Positions 33,617 to 42,600 are shown, counted from the stretch's first letter. The stretch is 45,956 nucleotides of DNA from an uncultured Verrucomicrobia subdivision 3 bacterium (GCA_903833055.1 CAILDU010000027.1:1-45956), one strand, 5' to 3'. Notes: generated from the letters alone by a model not told the origin. Program-made: numbers and translations.

Positions 33617-34294
33617 ATGACTTCCGCAATCATTGTCGCCGCCGGCAAAGGCACGCGCATGGGCGCGAACATTGACAAACTCTGGCTCGAAGTCGCCGGT
33701 CGTCCCGTCATCGCGCACACTTGGAAACAATTCAACGATGCAAGTTGCGTGGACGAAATCATTTTAGTCGTGCGCGACGGGATGCAATCGCACTTCACGG
33801 AACTCGCGCAGAAATTTCATTTTCAAAAACCATTTCGCCTCGTCGTTGGTGGCGCGGAGCGACAAGACTCGGTTTGGAATGGACTCGCCGCCGTTTCACC
33901 AAAAACGGAAATTGTCGCCATTCAAGATGCGGCGCGGCCTTGCACGAGTGCGGATTTAATTGCGGCTACAATTGCTGCTGCGCGCGAAACCGGCGCCGCC
34001 GTCGCCGCGCAGCCGGTGACGGATACGATTAAAGAAACGGCGGACGGCAAAATTATTTCGCGCACCGTTGACCGCTCGAAACTGTGGTCGGTGCAGACGC
34101 CGCAGACATTTCGCGTGGAAGTCATTCGCCGCGCCATTTCTGCGGCGCGCGAAAAAAATCTCATTCTCACCGATGACACGGCGGCGTGCGAACTCATCGG
34201 CCAGCCGGTTCAACTCGTGAAAGCCGCGACGCCGAATCCCAAAGTCACCGTGCCGGCGGACTTGCCGTTCATCGAAAATCTGCTGCGGTCTTAA
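33617..34294 (+). CDS. ispD: 2-C-methyl-D-erythritol 4-phosphate cytidylyltransferase
   Basis: A 225-residue enzyme of the MEP isoprenoid pathway that makes CDP-methylerythritol. The ATG at 33617 is chosen because it begins the conserved SAIIVAAGKGTRMG CTP-binding loop; earlier in-frame codons are repeat sequence. Further motifs are VGGAERQDSVWNGL, IQDAARPC and the C-terminal TDDTAACEL. The isoprenoid pathway supplies squalene for the hopene cyclase encoded downstream, though the two genes are not in one operon. Confidence 0.96.
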   Translation: MTSAIIVAAGKGTRMGANIDKLWLEVAGRPVIAHTWKQFNDASCVDEIILVVRDGMQSHFTELAQKFHFQKPFRLVVGGAERQDSVWNGLAAVSPKTEIVAIQDAARPCTSADLIAATIAAARETGAAVAAQPVTDTIKETADGKIISRTVDRSKLWSVQTPQTFRVEVIRRAISAAREKNLILTDDTAACELIGQPVQLVKAATPNPKVTVPADLPFIENLLRS

Positions 34295-34310
34295 TTGGCA
34301 GGTTCAAAGG

Positions 34311-34340
34311 ATTTGTGTCTTGGTGTCTTCGTGGTAAATT
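34311..34340. repeat. Short-word repeat before the ctp gene
   Basis: GTGTCTT at 34315 and 34323 and GTGGTA at 34331, at 8-bp steps, ending about 8 bp before the ATG at 34349. It belongs to the start-codon-linked word repeats, but with an 8-bp step. Confidence 0.6.
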
Positions 34341-34348
34341 TCTGCGCG

Positions 34349-35662
34349 ATGAAGCGACGTTTTATTTTTGGACTGGTCGTGGTGATGCTCCTGCTCAATT
34401 TGGCATTGGGCGCGAAGATTTATCTTTCCGCCGCGCAAGCCGCCACGGACGCCGATAATCCGCAGGTAAATCTGGCGTTGTTCAATGACGCCATTCAAAA
34501 AATCCGTAATGAATACGTGGACGGAACCAATCTGACGTATCAGCAACTCGTTTATGCCTCGCTCAAAGGCGCGGTCGGCAAGCTCGATCCGCACAGTGAA
34601 TTTCTCGACGCTGATTCGTTCCAACAATTGCAGGACGATACCGAAGGTCAATTCGGCGGACTTGGTCTGGTGGTCGCGTTGCGCGACGGGCGCATCACTG
34701 TCATCGCGCCGATGGAAGACACGCCCGGATCGCGCGCGGGAATTTTGAGTGGCGATTACATCACGCAGGTCGAAGGACAAAGTGTGGAAGGGCAACCGCT
34801 GGCAGATGTCGTCAAGTTGTTGCGCGGCGAACCCGGTTCGCCTGTCACGCTCACCGTTGCGCGTCCGTCCACCGGCGAGAAGAAAAATTATACTTTGCAG
34901 CGCGCCATCATCCAGATGCAGATGGTCAAGGACATCAATGGCAAACAGGAATTTCCGGTGGACAATAATAAAATTGGCTACGTGCGCCTCACCCAATTCG
35001 GCGACAAGACGGCGGACGATTTGGAAATGGCGTTGAACAAATTAAAATCGCAAGGCGTGAAAGGATTGGTTTTGGATTTGCGCTGGAATCCGGGCGGGCT
35101 GCTTGATCAAGCCGTGGCCGTTTGCCAGAAATTTTTGCCACGCAACCAACTCGTCGTTTCCACCGAAGGTCGTCGTGTGCTGGAAAAATATTTTGCCGAA
35201 GGCAGCGGTGATGAATTGAAAAATATTCCCATCGTGGTGCTGGTTAATCTTGGCAGCGCGAGTGCGGCGGAAATTGTCACCGGCTGTTTGCAAGATTTGC
35301 ATCGCGCCGTTGTGCTGGGAGAAAAAACGTTTGGCAAAGGTTCCGTGCAAACCATTTTTCCGCTCGATGACGGCTCGGCGTTGAAGTTGACCGTGGCGCA
35401 TTATTACACACCCAGTCACAAGATTATTCATCAGCGCGGGATTACGCCGGACGTTCTTGTGCCGTTGAGCGATGCCGAGGAAGCCGCGCTGCTCCTCAAA
35501 CGCACGCCGGGCGGACTCGACGGAATTCCTTCGGGAACGCGCGCCCACGTTGATAAAATTCACGACGAGCAACTGGAACGCGCTGAGGATTTGCTAAAAG
35601 GTTTGCTGCTTTACGACCAAATTTCGGGCGGTGCTTCGTTGAAAAAAGTTGCGGCCAAATAA
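34349..35662 (+). CDS. S41 carboxyl-terminal processing peptidase
   Basis: A 437-residue periplasmic serine protease of the CtpA/CtpB type. The ATG at 34349 gives an N-terminal TM anchor (FIFGLVVVMLLLNLALGAKIYL). A PDZ domain (residues ~95-185) contains FGGLGLVVALRDGRITVIAP. The S41 catalytic core has the Ser in NLGSASAAEIVTG and the Lys in LGEKTFGKGSVQT, the expected Ser-Lys dyad. These enzymes trim or degrade periplasmic proteins after recognising a C-terminal tail. It precedes tsaD by 4 bp. Confidence 0.95.
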   Translation: MKRRFIFGLVVVMLLLNLALGAKIYLSAAQAATDADNPQVNLALFNDAIQKIRNEYVDGTNLTYQQLVYASLKGAVGKLDPHSEFLDADSFQQLQDDTEGQFGGLGLVVALRDGRITVIAPMEDTPGSRAGILSGDYITQVEGQSVEGQPLADVVKLLRGEPGSPVTLTVARPSTGEKKNYTLQRAIIQMQMVKDINGKQEFPVDNNKIGYVRLTQFGDKTADDLEMALNKLKSQGVKGLVLDLRWNPGGLLDQAVAVCQKFLPRNQLVVSTEGRRVLEKYFAEGSGDELKNIPIVVLVNLGSASAAEIVTGCLQDLHRAVVLGEKTFGKGSVQTIFPLDDGSALKLTVAHYYTPSHKIIHQRGITPDVLVPLSDAEEAALLLKRTPGGLDGIPSGTRAHVDKIHDEQLERAEDLLKGLLLYDQISGGASLKKVAAK

Positions 35663-35666
35663 CCAC

Positions 35667-36692
35667 ATGACGATTCTCGCGCTTGAAACTTCCTGCGACG
35701 AAACCAGCGTGGCCGTCGTGCGCGATGGAAAAATTCTTTCCAACGTGGTTGCGTCACAGATTGAGTTACACGCGGAATACGGCGGTGTCGTGCCTGAACT
35801 CGCGGCGCGCGAGCATCTAAAAAATCTTTTGCCGGTCGCGCAATCGGCGTTGCGCGAAGCGGAAATTTCCATCGCGCAAGTTGACGCGATTGCTGCGACG
35901 CAGGGACCAGGTTTACCGAATGCTTTACTCGTTGGTTTGAAGGCCGCGCAGGCGGCGGCGTTCGCGCTGAACAAGCCGTTCATCGGTGTCAACCATCACG
36001 AGGCGCATTTGTATTCGCCGTGGATTTCCGGTGAAACGCTGACGGCGGATTTTTCAAAATTTCAACCGAATGTTTCGCTCATCGTCAGCGGCGGACACAC
36101 GTTACTCGTGCTGGTGAAATCAGAATTAAATCATCGCGTGTTGGGCGGAACGATTGACGACGCGGCGGGCGAATGTTTTGACAAAACCGGCAAGCTCATG
36201 GGGCTGCCGTATCCCGCCGGGCCGGTGATTGACAAACTGGCGGAGCAGGGGAATCCGACTGCGTTTGCTTTTCCGCGTCCGCTGTTGCACGACGCGAATG
36301 ACGATTTCAGCTTTAGCGGTTTGAAAACTTCCGTGCGTTATTTTATCCGCGACCATCCGGCGCTGCTCGAAGATCGGAAACAGGTTTGTGATTTGTGCGC
36401 CAGCGTGCAGGCGGCGATTATCGAAGTGCTGGTGAAGAAAACCATCCGTGCGGCGAAGCGCGAAAATGTCCGTTGCGTGACGGCTTCCGGCGGCGTGACG
36501 TGCAATCGCGCTTTGCGTTTGGAATTGGAAAAAGCGTGTGCTAAAAACGGCTTCACGTTGCGGCTCGCGGAAAAATCTCTTTGCACGGACAACGCGGCGA
36601 TGATTGGGATTCTGGCCGAAAGAAAATTATTGGCGCACGTTCCGCTGCCGTTGCTGGACGAGGAAATCAAACCGGGTTGGGCGCTGGCGTAA
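35667..36692 (+). CDS. tsaD: tRNA N6-adenosine threonylcarbamoyltransferase TsaD
   Basis: A 341-residue enzyme that transfers threonylcarbamoyl to A37 of ANN-decoding tRNAs. ATG 35667 starts at the conserved LALETSCDETSVAVV. The metal-binding HHEAH motif lies in VNHHEAHLYSPW, and the ATP-binding segments LIVSGGHTLLV, DDAAGECFDKTGKLMGLPYP and SGGVTCNRALR are all present. Full length. Partner genes tsaB, tsaE and tsaC are not in the window. Confidence 0.97.
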   Translation: MTILALETSCDETSVAVVRDGKILSNVVASQIELHAEYGGVVPELAAREHLKNLLPVAQSALREAEISIAQVDAIAATQGPGLPNALLVGLKAAQAAAFALNKPFIGVNHHEAHLYSPWISGETLTADFSKFQPNVSLIVSGGHTLLVLVKSELNHRVLGGTIDDAAGECFDKTGKLMGLPYPAGPVIDKLAEQGNPTAFAFPRPLLHDANDDFSFSGLKTSVRYFIRDHPALLEDRKQVCDLCASVQAAIIEVLVKKTIRAAKRENVRCVTASGGVTCNRALRLELEKACAKNGFTLRLAEKSLCTDNAAMIGILAERKLLAHVPLPLLDEEIKPGWALA

Positions 36693-36776
36693 GTGAAATT
36701 GCGGCAAAATTAAATCAGTTCTTCCATCATTCGCGTGTAGGAAATTCTTTACTCTTTTTTCCCAAATTCGCAAAGT

Positions 36777-38768
36777 ATGCGCGTGTTAATTGAGAGTGAT
36801 TCACGGGTCAAACCGATTGCGACCGCGCCGGACGCCACGATGCCAGACGAATTTATTTCCAAGTTTCAGGCCGCGTTAAAACGGTCGCAGGATTTCCTTT
36901 TGTCGGAGCAAAAACCGGAAGGTTTTTGGGTCGGCGAACTCATGGTGGATTCCACGCTCGTTTCCGACACGGTCGCGTATCACCATTGGAATGGCAAAGT
37001 GGATCCGGAATGGCAGCGCAAGGCGGTCAATCACATCTTCTCGATGCAATTGCCGGACGGCGGTTGGAATATTTACCACGGCGGACCGTCGGAAGTGAAC
37101 GCCACCATCAAGGCGTATCTCGCACTCAAACTCGCCGGCGTGCCGGTGAAAGATCCGCGCATGTTGAAAGCGCGTGAAGTGGCGCTGCACTTCGGCGGCG
37201 TGCCACGCATGAATACCTTTTCGAAATTGTATCTCGCGTTGATTGGTTTGTTTCCGTGGGAATATGTGCCGACGATTCCGTGCGAGGTGCTGCTCATCGG
37301 CAAATGGTTCCACGTGAATTTCTGGGACATGAGCAACTGGTCGCGCGGGATGCTCGTGCCGTTGGCCATCATCAATCATTACAAACCGACGCACGCAGTC
37401 AACGTGACGCTTGACGAACTTTATCCTGAAGGTATTCACGAACGCGACCTCGCGCTCGCGCCCGACCCAGAACGGATTTCGCTACGGAATTTTTTCCTAT
37501 GGTTGGATCGCTTGCATAAACTTGCCGAATGGTTTGTGGAACACGGCTTACATCCGTTCCGCAAAACTGCCTTGAAACGTTGTGAAGCGTGGATGCTCGA
37601 ACGCTTCGAAGGCAGCGACGGACTCGCCGCAATTTTCCCAGCGATGCTTAATTCGCTCATCGCGCTCAAGGCGCTGGGTTATCCAGATGACCATCCGCAA
37701 GTTGTTCGCGCCGCGCATGAGTTGAAGAAACTCGAGCATGAAGAAAAAGATTCCGTCCGCATCGAACCGTGCTTTTCACCGGTGTGGGACACGGCCATCG
37801 TCGCAATTTGTCTGCGCGAATCCGGCGTTCCCGAAAATCATCCGGCGATGAAAAAATGCGCCGAGTGGCTGATGGAAAAAGAGATCCGTTTTGCCGGTGA
37901 CTGGATTCATAAAAACCCCGCGGAAGTCGAACCGAGCGGTTGGGTGTTTGAATACAACAACAAGTGGAACCCTGACGTGGACGACACCGCGATGGTGTTG
38001 CTCGCGTTGCGTTTGATTGCCACGGACAATCCGGCGAAGCGCGACGAATGTTTCAAGCGTGGTCTGAAATGGATGATGACTTTCCAGTGCAAAGACGGCG
38101 GCTGGGCGGCGTTCGACAAAGATTGCACAAAGAACATTTTGGAAAAAGTTCCGTTCGCCGATCACAACGCGATGCTCGACCCCGAATGCGCCGATATCAC
38201 CGCGCGCATTCTCGAATTGCTCGGCTACGAAGGCTGGAGCGACGGACATCATCAGGTGAAAGACGCGCTCGCCTACGTCAAAGAGCAGCAGGAAGAAGAC
38301 GGCTCGTGGTATGGCCGCTGGGGTGTGAATTACATTTACGGAACGTGGCAGGTGCTACGCGGCATGCGCGCGATGAACTTGAACATGAATGAAGACTGGC
38401 TGCAGCGCGGCAAGGCTTGGCTCGAAAGTGTTCAGCGCGACGACGGTGGTTGGGGCGAACGCTGCAACACCTACGACGATCCCGTTTTCAAGGGGCAGGG
38501 GCCGAGCACCGCGTCGCAAACCGCTTGGGCCGTCATGGGTTTGTGCGCGTTTGACGATCCCGAAAATCCCGTGCTCAAGCGCGGCATTGAGTATCTCGCG
38601 CGCACGCAAAATGCCGACGGCTCGTGGACGGAAGCCGAGACCACCGGCACCGGTTTCCCGAAAGTGTTCTATCTGAAATACGATATGTATCGCAACGCGT
38701 GGCCGCTGCTGGCGCTGGGAACTTACAAGCAGATTTGCGAACGCGCGGCGGCAAAGAAAAGTATTTAG
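36777..38768 (+). CDS. shc: Squalene-hopene cyclase
   Basis: A 663-residue class II triterpene cyclase that folds squalene into hopene, the hopanoid core. The catalytic DXDD motif is DVDD at 400-403. QW repeats are plentiful, e.g. QLPDGGWNIYHG, QCKDGGWAAFDKD, QEEDGSWYGRWGVNYIYGTW, QRDDGGWGE and QNADGSW. A second ATG at 36840 (MPDEFISKFQ) could be the true start, since the first 21 residues are not family-like. The protein is a monotopic membrane enzyme. No other hopanoid gene is adjacent. It is followed by a 21-bp repeat array. Confidence 0.96.
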   Translation: MRVLIESDSRVKPIATAPDATMPDEFISKFQAALKRSQDFLLSEQKPEGFWVGELMVDSTLVSDTVAYHHWNGKVDPEWQRKAVNHIFSMQLPDGGWNIYHGGPSEVNATIKAYLALKLAGVPVKDPRMLKAREVALHFGGVPRMNTFSKLYLALIGLFPWEYVPTIPCEVLLIGKWFHVNFWDMSNWSRGMLVPLAIINHYKPTHAVNVTLDELYPEGIHERDLALAPDPERISLRNFFLWLDRLHKLAEWFVEHGLHPFRKTALKRCEAWMLERFEGSDGLAAIFPAMLNSLIALKALGYPDDHPQVVRAAHELKKLEHEEKDSVRIEPCFSPVWDTAIVAICLRESGVPENHPAMKKCAEWLMEKEIRFAGDWIHKNPAEVEPSGWVFEYNNKWNPDVDDTAMVLLALRLIATDNPAKRDECFKRGLKWMMTFQCKDGGWAAFDKDCTKNILEKVPFADHNAMLDPECADITARILELLGYEGWSDGHHQVKDALAYVKEQQEEDGSWYGRWGVNYIYGTWQVLRGMRAMNLNMNEDWLQRGKAWLESVQRDDGGWGERCNTYDDPVFKGQGPSTASQTAWAVMGLCAFDDPENPVLKRGIEYLARTQNADGSWTEAETTGTGFPKVFYLKYDMYRNAWPLLALGTYKQICERAAAKKSI

Positions 38769-39202
38769 TCAGCTACTGGCAAGTTGCGTTCGGGAGTCCG
38801 CGACCGCTTCCCATTGATGCGTCGAAGGAGCTTTGCCGTCCGCAGTTTTAACCCGCCGCCTCGCGACCACAACTTTTGGACTACTGACCTGAACCTTGGT
38901 GTCCGCCGGTTCAACTTTCGGACACGCGGGTTCAACCTTGGGCTTGCCAACCTCAACTCTGGAACCCAAAACCTCAACTTGGGGACACAAAAGTTGAACT
39001 TTTGAACGCGGAACTTGAATTTGGAACCGCCAAAATCCGTCAGTTGCCAATAAAACTCAACTTTTTGTCAAAAAACGGTTGGTTTGGGCGATTCAGATGG
39101 AGTTGGCTGGTTGCGATAGGGGTTGCTGCTTCCTGCCGGTCAGGTCGAAGGCTGGACGGTTGCGGCAACCGAAACCAACACAACCTTAAACAAGCAAAAA
39201 AC
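38769..39202. other. Gap between shc and next gene, mostly a 21-bp array
   Basis: 434 bp without a convincing gene. The first half holds the 21-bp array. Open frames across it in several frames start only at TTG codons or run through the repeat, which is expected from a repeat whose length is a multiple of three. The last ~150 bp before ATG 39203 show nothing I recognise. Confidence 0.6.
38850..39035. repeat. Tandem array, 21-bp period, 9 units
   Basis: The anchor AAC (AAT in the last unit) recurs at 38850, 38871, 38892, 38913, 38934, 38955, 38976, 38997 and 39018, exactly 21 bp each time. The anchor is followed by T/C-rich then G-rich positions; the best-conserved part is CAACYTTG. The unit is divergent but the period has no slip. 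Confidence 0.88.
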
Positions 39203-39601
39203 ATGAGGATCAACATTCCTGGGAATCCCGATGATTTGATTACGCTGGCCAAGGCGATTCTGGCCCAGCACACCAAGCTCGGGGCGACCAGTCCGCTCAA
39301 CGGCATCAATGGCATTGCCGGTTTTGGGGCGCAGGTGACCTCCGCTGATACCAGTAATCAGCAGACCGCTACGCTCTACGAACAGGCCAAGACCGCCACC
39401 GAAGCCCGCGACAATGCCCTCGGTTCTGACCTCACCACGCCCGGTTACGTCCGCTACTTTGTAGCGGCCGCCCGCGACGTGCTGGCCGGCCAGAACAAAG
39501 GCAGCGAACACAAGCTCAGCGAATGGGGCTTTGAAGTCATCGCCTCCGCCGCTGCGACCCCCGCCGCGAAAGCTGCGGCCAAGGTCAAGCCGGCGAGTTA
39601 A
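39203..39601 (+). CDS. Hypothetical protein, 132 residues
   Basis: Start chosen at ATG 39203, where the sequence turns protein-like (MRINIPGNPDDLITLAKAIL); upstream codons are non-conserved gap sequence. There is no signal peptide and no TM segment. It is predicted largely helical, with a ~60-residue helical central region (TLYEQAKTATEARDNALG) and an Ala/Lys tail (AATPAAKAAAKVKPAS). It contains no Cys. I do not recognise the family; similar small soluble proteins occur in Verrucomicrobiota in my recollection, without known function. Single gene ending in a terminator. Confidence 0.75.
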   Translation: MRINIPGNPDDLITLAKAILAQHTKLGATSPLNGINGIAGFGAQVTSADTSNQQTATLYEQAKTATEARDNALGSDLTTPGYVRYFVAAARDVLAGQNKGSEHKLSEWGFEVIASAAATPAAKAAAKVKPAS

Positions 39602-39629
39602 GCCAAAGGTAAAAATCGTTAGCAATCAC

Positions 39630-39663
39630 GAACGGAACGGCGCAAGCTGTTCCGTTCATTTTT
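39630..39663 (+). terminator. Intrinsic terminator
   Basis: Stem GAACGGAAC (39630-39638) with GTTCCGTTC (39649-39657), followed by ATTTTT. It lies 28 bp after the hypothetical gene. Confidence 0.88.
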
Positions 39664-39793
39664 GGGGTTAAAAAAATTAAACACTACTAAAATGACACAC
39701 AACAAAAGTCAGCCAACACCAACCTCCGCGTGGAATTTCAATTGCCGGCTTACCGCGTTATGAAGTAACGTGGCATTCATCTTCGGGGCATAA

Positions 39794-39814
39794 ACAAAAA
39801 ACAAAAAACAAAAG
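39794..39814. repeat. Heptamer word repeat directly before the PEGA lipoprotein start
   Basis: ACAAAAA, ACAAAAA, ACAAAAG at exact 7-bp steps (C at 39795, 39802, 39809), ending 1 bp before the ATG at 39816. Confidence 0.8.
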
Positions 39815-39815
39815 C

Positions 39816-40433
39816 ATGAAAACACTGGTTAAATTATTAAGCGTAGCGTCGATGGGAATAGCATTGGTATTATTTACAGGATGCGCCTCCATTGTATCTG
39901 GTCGCCATCAGGTAGTGACTTTTACCTCCTCACCAGACAACGCGCAGGTAACTGTGGATGGCAGACCGATTGGCAAAACTCCCATCAGCGCCCAACTGGA
40001 TAGAAAGAGCAAAGATCAAGTTGTGACAATCGAAAAAGAGGGCTATAAGCCAACAACATTCCAGCTTAAATCCACGGTTAACGGCTGGTTTTTCGGCAAT
40101 CTCGTTTTCGGTGGACTTTTCGGGATGAGCACCGACAGTTCGACTGGAGCTTTGTATGCCTACTCGCAAGATATGTTTAACTTTGCGCTAACCCCGCAAG
40201 ATGCCAGCACACTTCCCGCTTCATCGGAAGTGAAGACGTTTGTGATTACCAATTACAAAAGCATCACGGAAGAATTGAATACGAAGCCAGACCAATATCT
40301 GAAGGCGCTGTTTACCCTGTTGAAAGTGAAGCCGGAGCAAGAAGCAGATTTCACCAAAAAAATCAAAATGCTGGCCGACGAAAACAAGGACATCGTTGGT
40401 TTTGCTGACAAAGTTGCTGCGTTGACGCCGTAA
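39816..40433 (+). CDS. PEGA-domain lipoprotein
   Basis: A 205-residue lipoprotein. The signal peptide ends in the lipobox LFTGC (Cys23). Next is a PEGA-type beta domain: VTFTSSPDNAQVTVDGRPIGKTPISAQLD and IEKEGYKPTTFQL in outline. A glycine-rich hydrophobic patch (GWFFGNLVFGGLFG) and a C-terminal helical part (residues ~130-205) follow. PEGA domains are surface- or envelope-associated binding modules. First gene of a three-gene, AT-richer cassette with the DUF4105 protein and a mini-lipoprotein; two of the three carry a lipobox, suggesting an envelope complex. Confidence 0.85.
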   Translation: MKTLVKLLSVASMGIALVLFTGCASIVSGRHQVVTFTSSPDNAQVTVDGRPIGKTPISAQLDRKSKDQVVTIEKEGYKPTTFQLKSTVNGWFFGNLVFGGLFGMSTDSSTGALYAYSQDMFNFALTPQDASTLPASSEVKTFVITNYKSITEELNTKPDQYLKALFTLLKVKPEQEADFTKKIKMLADENKDIVGFADKVAALTP

Positions 40434-40445
40434 TAATTCTTTGAC

Positions 40446-42344
40446 GTGTTAAATCACAGGGCATACAGGCATTTTTTGTCTGTATGCCTTTTTCTTTGTC
40501 TGCAAACATCTGGTTGGGCGGCGACCAATAGTATTGATGGTTGGATTGACAAAGCCATCACCCTCGGATTGGATAAATCAAGGACGTGGCAAGTGTTGGG
40601 TCATTACAAACCGCACGGTGACGGTTGGAAAAGTTTGGTCAACGATACCAATTTCTTTCTCGCACCAGCCGGAAATATAAATCCAAAAGCAGAACTCGTA
40701 GCCACGATTCGTGCCTGGCTCGACACAAATACGGTGGGGCAATCCGTTGATTGTGCCTGCCGTTTCCCAGCTAGAATCTACTGGTTGAAAAGTGCCTTGA
40801 ACGTTCCTGCTAGTCAGATTCCTGATTCAACCTGCAAAAATAATTCTGATTTAATGCGGCGCATTGCTCCGCATGAAGCGGTTTTGGTATTTCCGGGCGC
40901 GGCGTTCAAGGGCATGGGTGCAATGTTTGGGCATACCTTGATTCGTTTTGATGCCGAGGACAAAAGACCACTCATTTCCTATTCAGTCAGTTATGCCGCC
41001 TTGGCCGGAAGCGAAAATCTTTTCAGTTATATTTGGAAAGGTTTGTCGGGTGGATTTAATGGATACTACGCATTAGCGCCTTACTACCAAAAGTTGCACG
41101 AATACCGAGATATGGAAGAACGGGATGTTTGGGAATACCCGCTCAACTTAAATCCCGACGAGGTGAACATGATGGTGCTGCATTCCATCGAACTACAAAA
41201 CATTTCCACAAAGTATTATTTTCTGGATGAGAATTGCGCGTTGAATCTGCTTTTCATCATTGAGGCCGGACGTCCTTCGTTACAGTTGGTTGAACATTAT
41301 TGGAACCAACCAGAATTTTGGGTCATTCCTTCCGACACCGTTTTACTCCTCTGGCACGAAGGCATTCTTAACCAGCCGGAATTTGAGGCTTCGCTATCCC
41401 GCCAAATTGACTTTTATGCACAACATTATCGCCAGCCCATCGTTGAAGAAGCCAAACGGCTGGCAAATTCAAAAGAACCAAATGCGATTACAAACGTGGC
41501 TGGATTGAACCGTGACGAAATGGAAGTCGCCCGCGAACTGGCGGCAAAAATCGTTCAATACCAGTTTTCAAAATTGGAGATGCGACAGGAAGTATTTGAG
41601 GATAAATACAAGGCGCTGATTCGAGGCAATGAAGCGCGTTTGCCAAAAACGATTCCGCCCGCTACACCGCCGCAAGCCGGACATCCCTCCGAGCGGGTTG
41701 ATGCAGCGTTTGGATTCCTTAAAACTAGTCCGTTTTTGGAATTGGGCTGGCGACCAGCCTATCATGATTGGAATGATCCGCCCCAAGGTTATCCCGAAAA
41801 CGGCACACTCAATGTGTTGAATTCCCAAGCTCGTTATTATCCTGAGCAAAATCAGGTAAAAATTCAGCAAATCCAAATCATCGAGGCTAGTTCCTTGAGT
41901 CCTGGTAACGCCATCAAGCCGCAAATGGCCTGGTCGTTCGGCACAGGTGTATCACAGACCTATCTGCGGGATTACAACCAACACCTTTTGTATTATGCCG
42001 AAGGAGGAGCTGGAAAGTCTTATCAAGTTCAAAACGCCGGAATTATTTATTGGTTGATGAAAGGCTCGCTGCTCGCAGGTTCCGGTTTGGATAGCAGTGT
42101 TGATATTGGCCCGCAAGCGGAAGTAGGTTTTTCCCGCGCTTTGGGTTCAAGTTGGCAAATTAATCTGTCTGGAACGGCTGGCTATTATGGCATCAGTGAA
42201 AAAGGGTTTCTGGAGCAAGGAAAGTTTTCTCTAATCAAATTTATCTCGGCCAGAAATGCTGTGTCATTGAATGCGAGCGTGTCAGGAGTAAGTTGCGAGC
42301 GCGGAATACCAGAAGTGCTTATTTGTTGGCAGCATTATTTCTAG
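40446..42344 (+). CDS. DUF4105 (Lnb N-terminal periplasmic domain-like) protein
   Basis: A 632-residue exported protein. It starts at GTG 40446 with a signal peptide ending QTSGWA|ATN. The N-terminal half matches DUF4105: AVLVFPGAAFKGMGAMFGHTLIRF, LFSYIWKGLSGGFNGYYALAPYYQK, RDVWEYPLNLNPDE and YYFLDENCALNLL. The His, Asn and Cys of these blocks resemble a papain/NlpC-like or transglutaminase-like active site, so it may be a periplasmic hydrolase. The C-terminal ~200 residues (e.g. INLSGTAGYYGISEKGFLEQG) have alternating beta pattern, probably an outer-membrane or envelope domain. The first 45 bp overlap a terminator hairpin. Exact function unknown. Confidence 0.85.
   Translation: MLNHRAYRHFLSVCLFLCLQTSGWAATNSIDGWIDKAITLGLDKSRTWQVLGHYKPHGDGWKSLVNDTNFFLAPAGNINPKAELVATIRAWLDTNTVGQSVDCACRFPARIYWLKSALNVPASQIPDSTCKNNSDLMRRIAPHEAVLVFPGAAFKGMGAMFGHTLIRFDAEDKRPLISYSVSYAALAGSENLFSYIWKGLSGGFNGYYALAPYYQKLHEYRDMEERDVWEYPLNLNPDEVNMMVLHSIELQNISTKYYFLDENCALNLLFIIEAGRPSLQLVEHYWNQPEFWVIPSDTVLLLWHEGILNQPEFEASLSRQIDFYAQHYRQPIVEEAKRLANSKEPNAITNVAGLNRDEMEVARELAAKIVQYQFSKLEMRQEVFEDKYKALIRGNEARLPKTIPPATPPQAGHPSERVDAAFGFLKTSPFLELGWRPAYHDWNDPPQGYPENGTLNVLNSQARYYPEQNQVKIQQIQIIEASSLSPGNAIKPQMAWSFGTGVSQTYLRDYNQHLLYYAEGGAGKSYQVQNAGIIYWLMKGSLLAGSGLDSSVDIGPQAEVGFSRALGSSWQINLSGTAGYYGISEKGFLEQGKFSLIKFISARNAVSLNASVSGVSCERGIPEVLICWQHYF
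40460..40498 (+). terminator. Intrinsic terminator inside the DUF4105 signal-peptide codons
   Basis: Stem GGCATACAG (40460-40468) with CTGTATGCC (40480-40488), 11-nt loop, then TTTTTCTTTG. It lies 27 bp after the PEGA lipoprotein stop, the usual place for its terminator, yet within the coding frame of the next gene. Confidence 0.7.
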
Positions 42345-42378
42345 CCACACCAGAAGACAATCAGTATTTTTTGGAGCG

Positions 42379-42600
42379 TTGAATATTTCCAATCTTCTAA
42401 AAATTGGTGCAGCCGTTTCTGCTCTTGCATTGACTGGTTGCGATACCATTGTTGATAGTGCGGATTACTTGCATAATTCTCTGATTCAAAATGTAGATCC
42501 ACAATGGCGCGGAGGATCTGTAACTAATTATACAACGGTCGTCATCGTGACAAACGTGGTTGTCGTGACCAATATGGATCACACGCTGACACCCCACTAA
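42379..42600 (+). CDS. Small lipoprotein, 73 residues
   Basis: The TTG start at 42379 gives MNISNLLKIGAAVSALALTGC, with a good lipobox ALTGC. The mature part is about 53 residues, ending in an alternating Val/Thr/Asn stretch (TTVVIVTNVVVVTNMD) that looks like one or two beta strands. GGAG lies 3 bp before the start, which is close for a Shine-Dalgarno. It follows the DUF4105 gene by 34 bp and shares its lower GC. No known family recognised. Confidence 0.7.
   Translation: MNISNLLKIGAAVSALALTGCDTIVDSADYLHNSLIQNVDPQWRGGSVTNYTTVVIVTNVVVVTNMDHTLTPH

Noticed and set aside
38769-39050. Minus-strand frame across the first 21-bp array
   Set aside because: Starts only at TTG, and both strands are open because the period is a multiple of three; treated as non-coding repeat.
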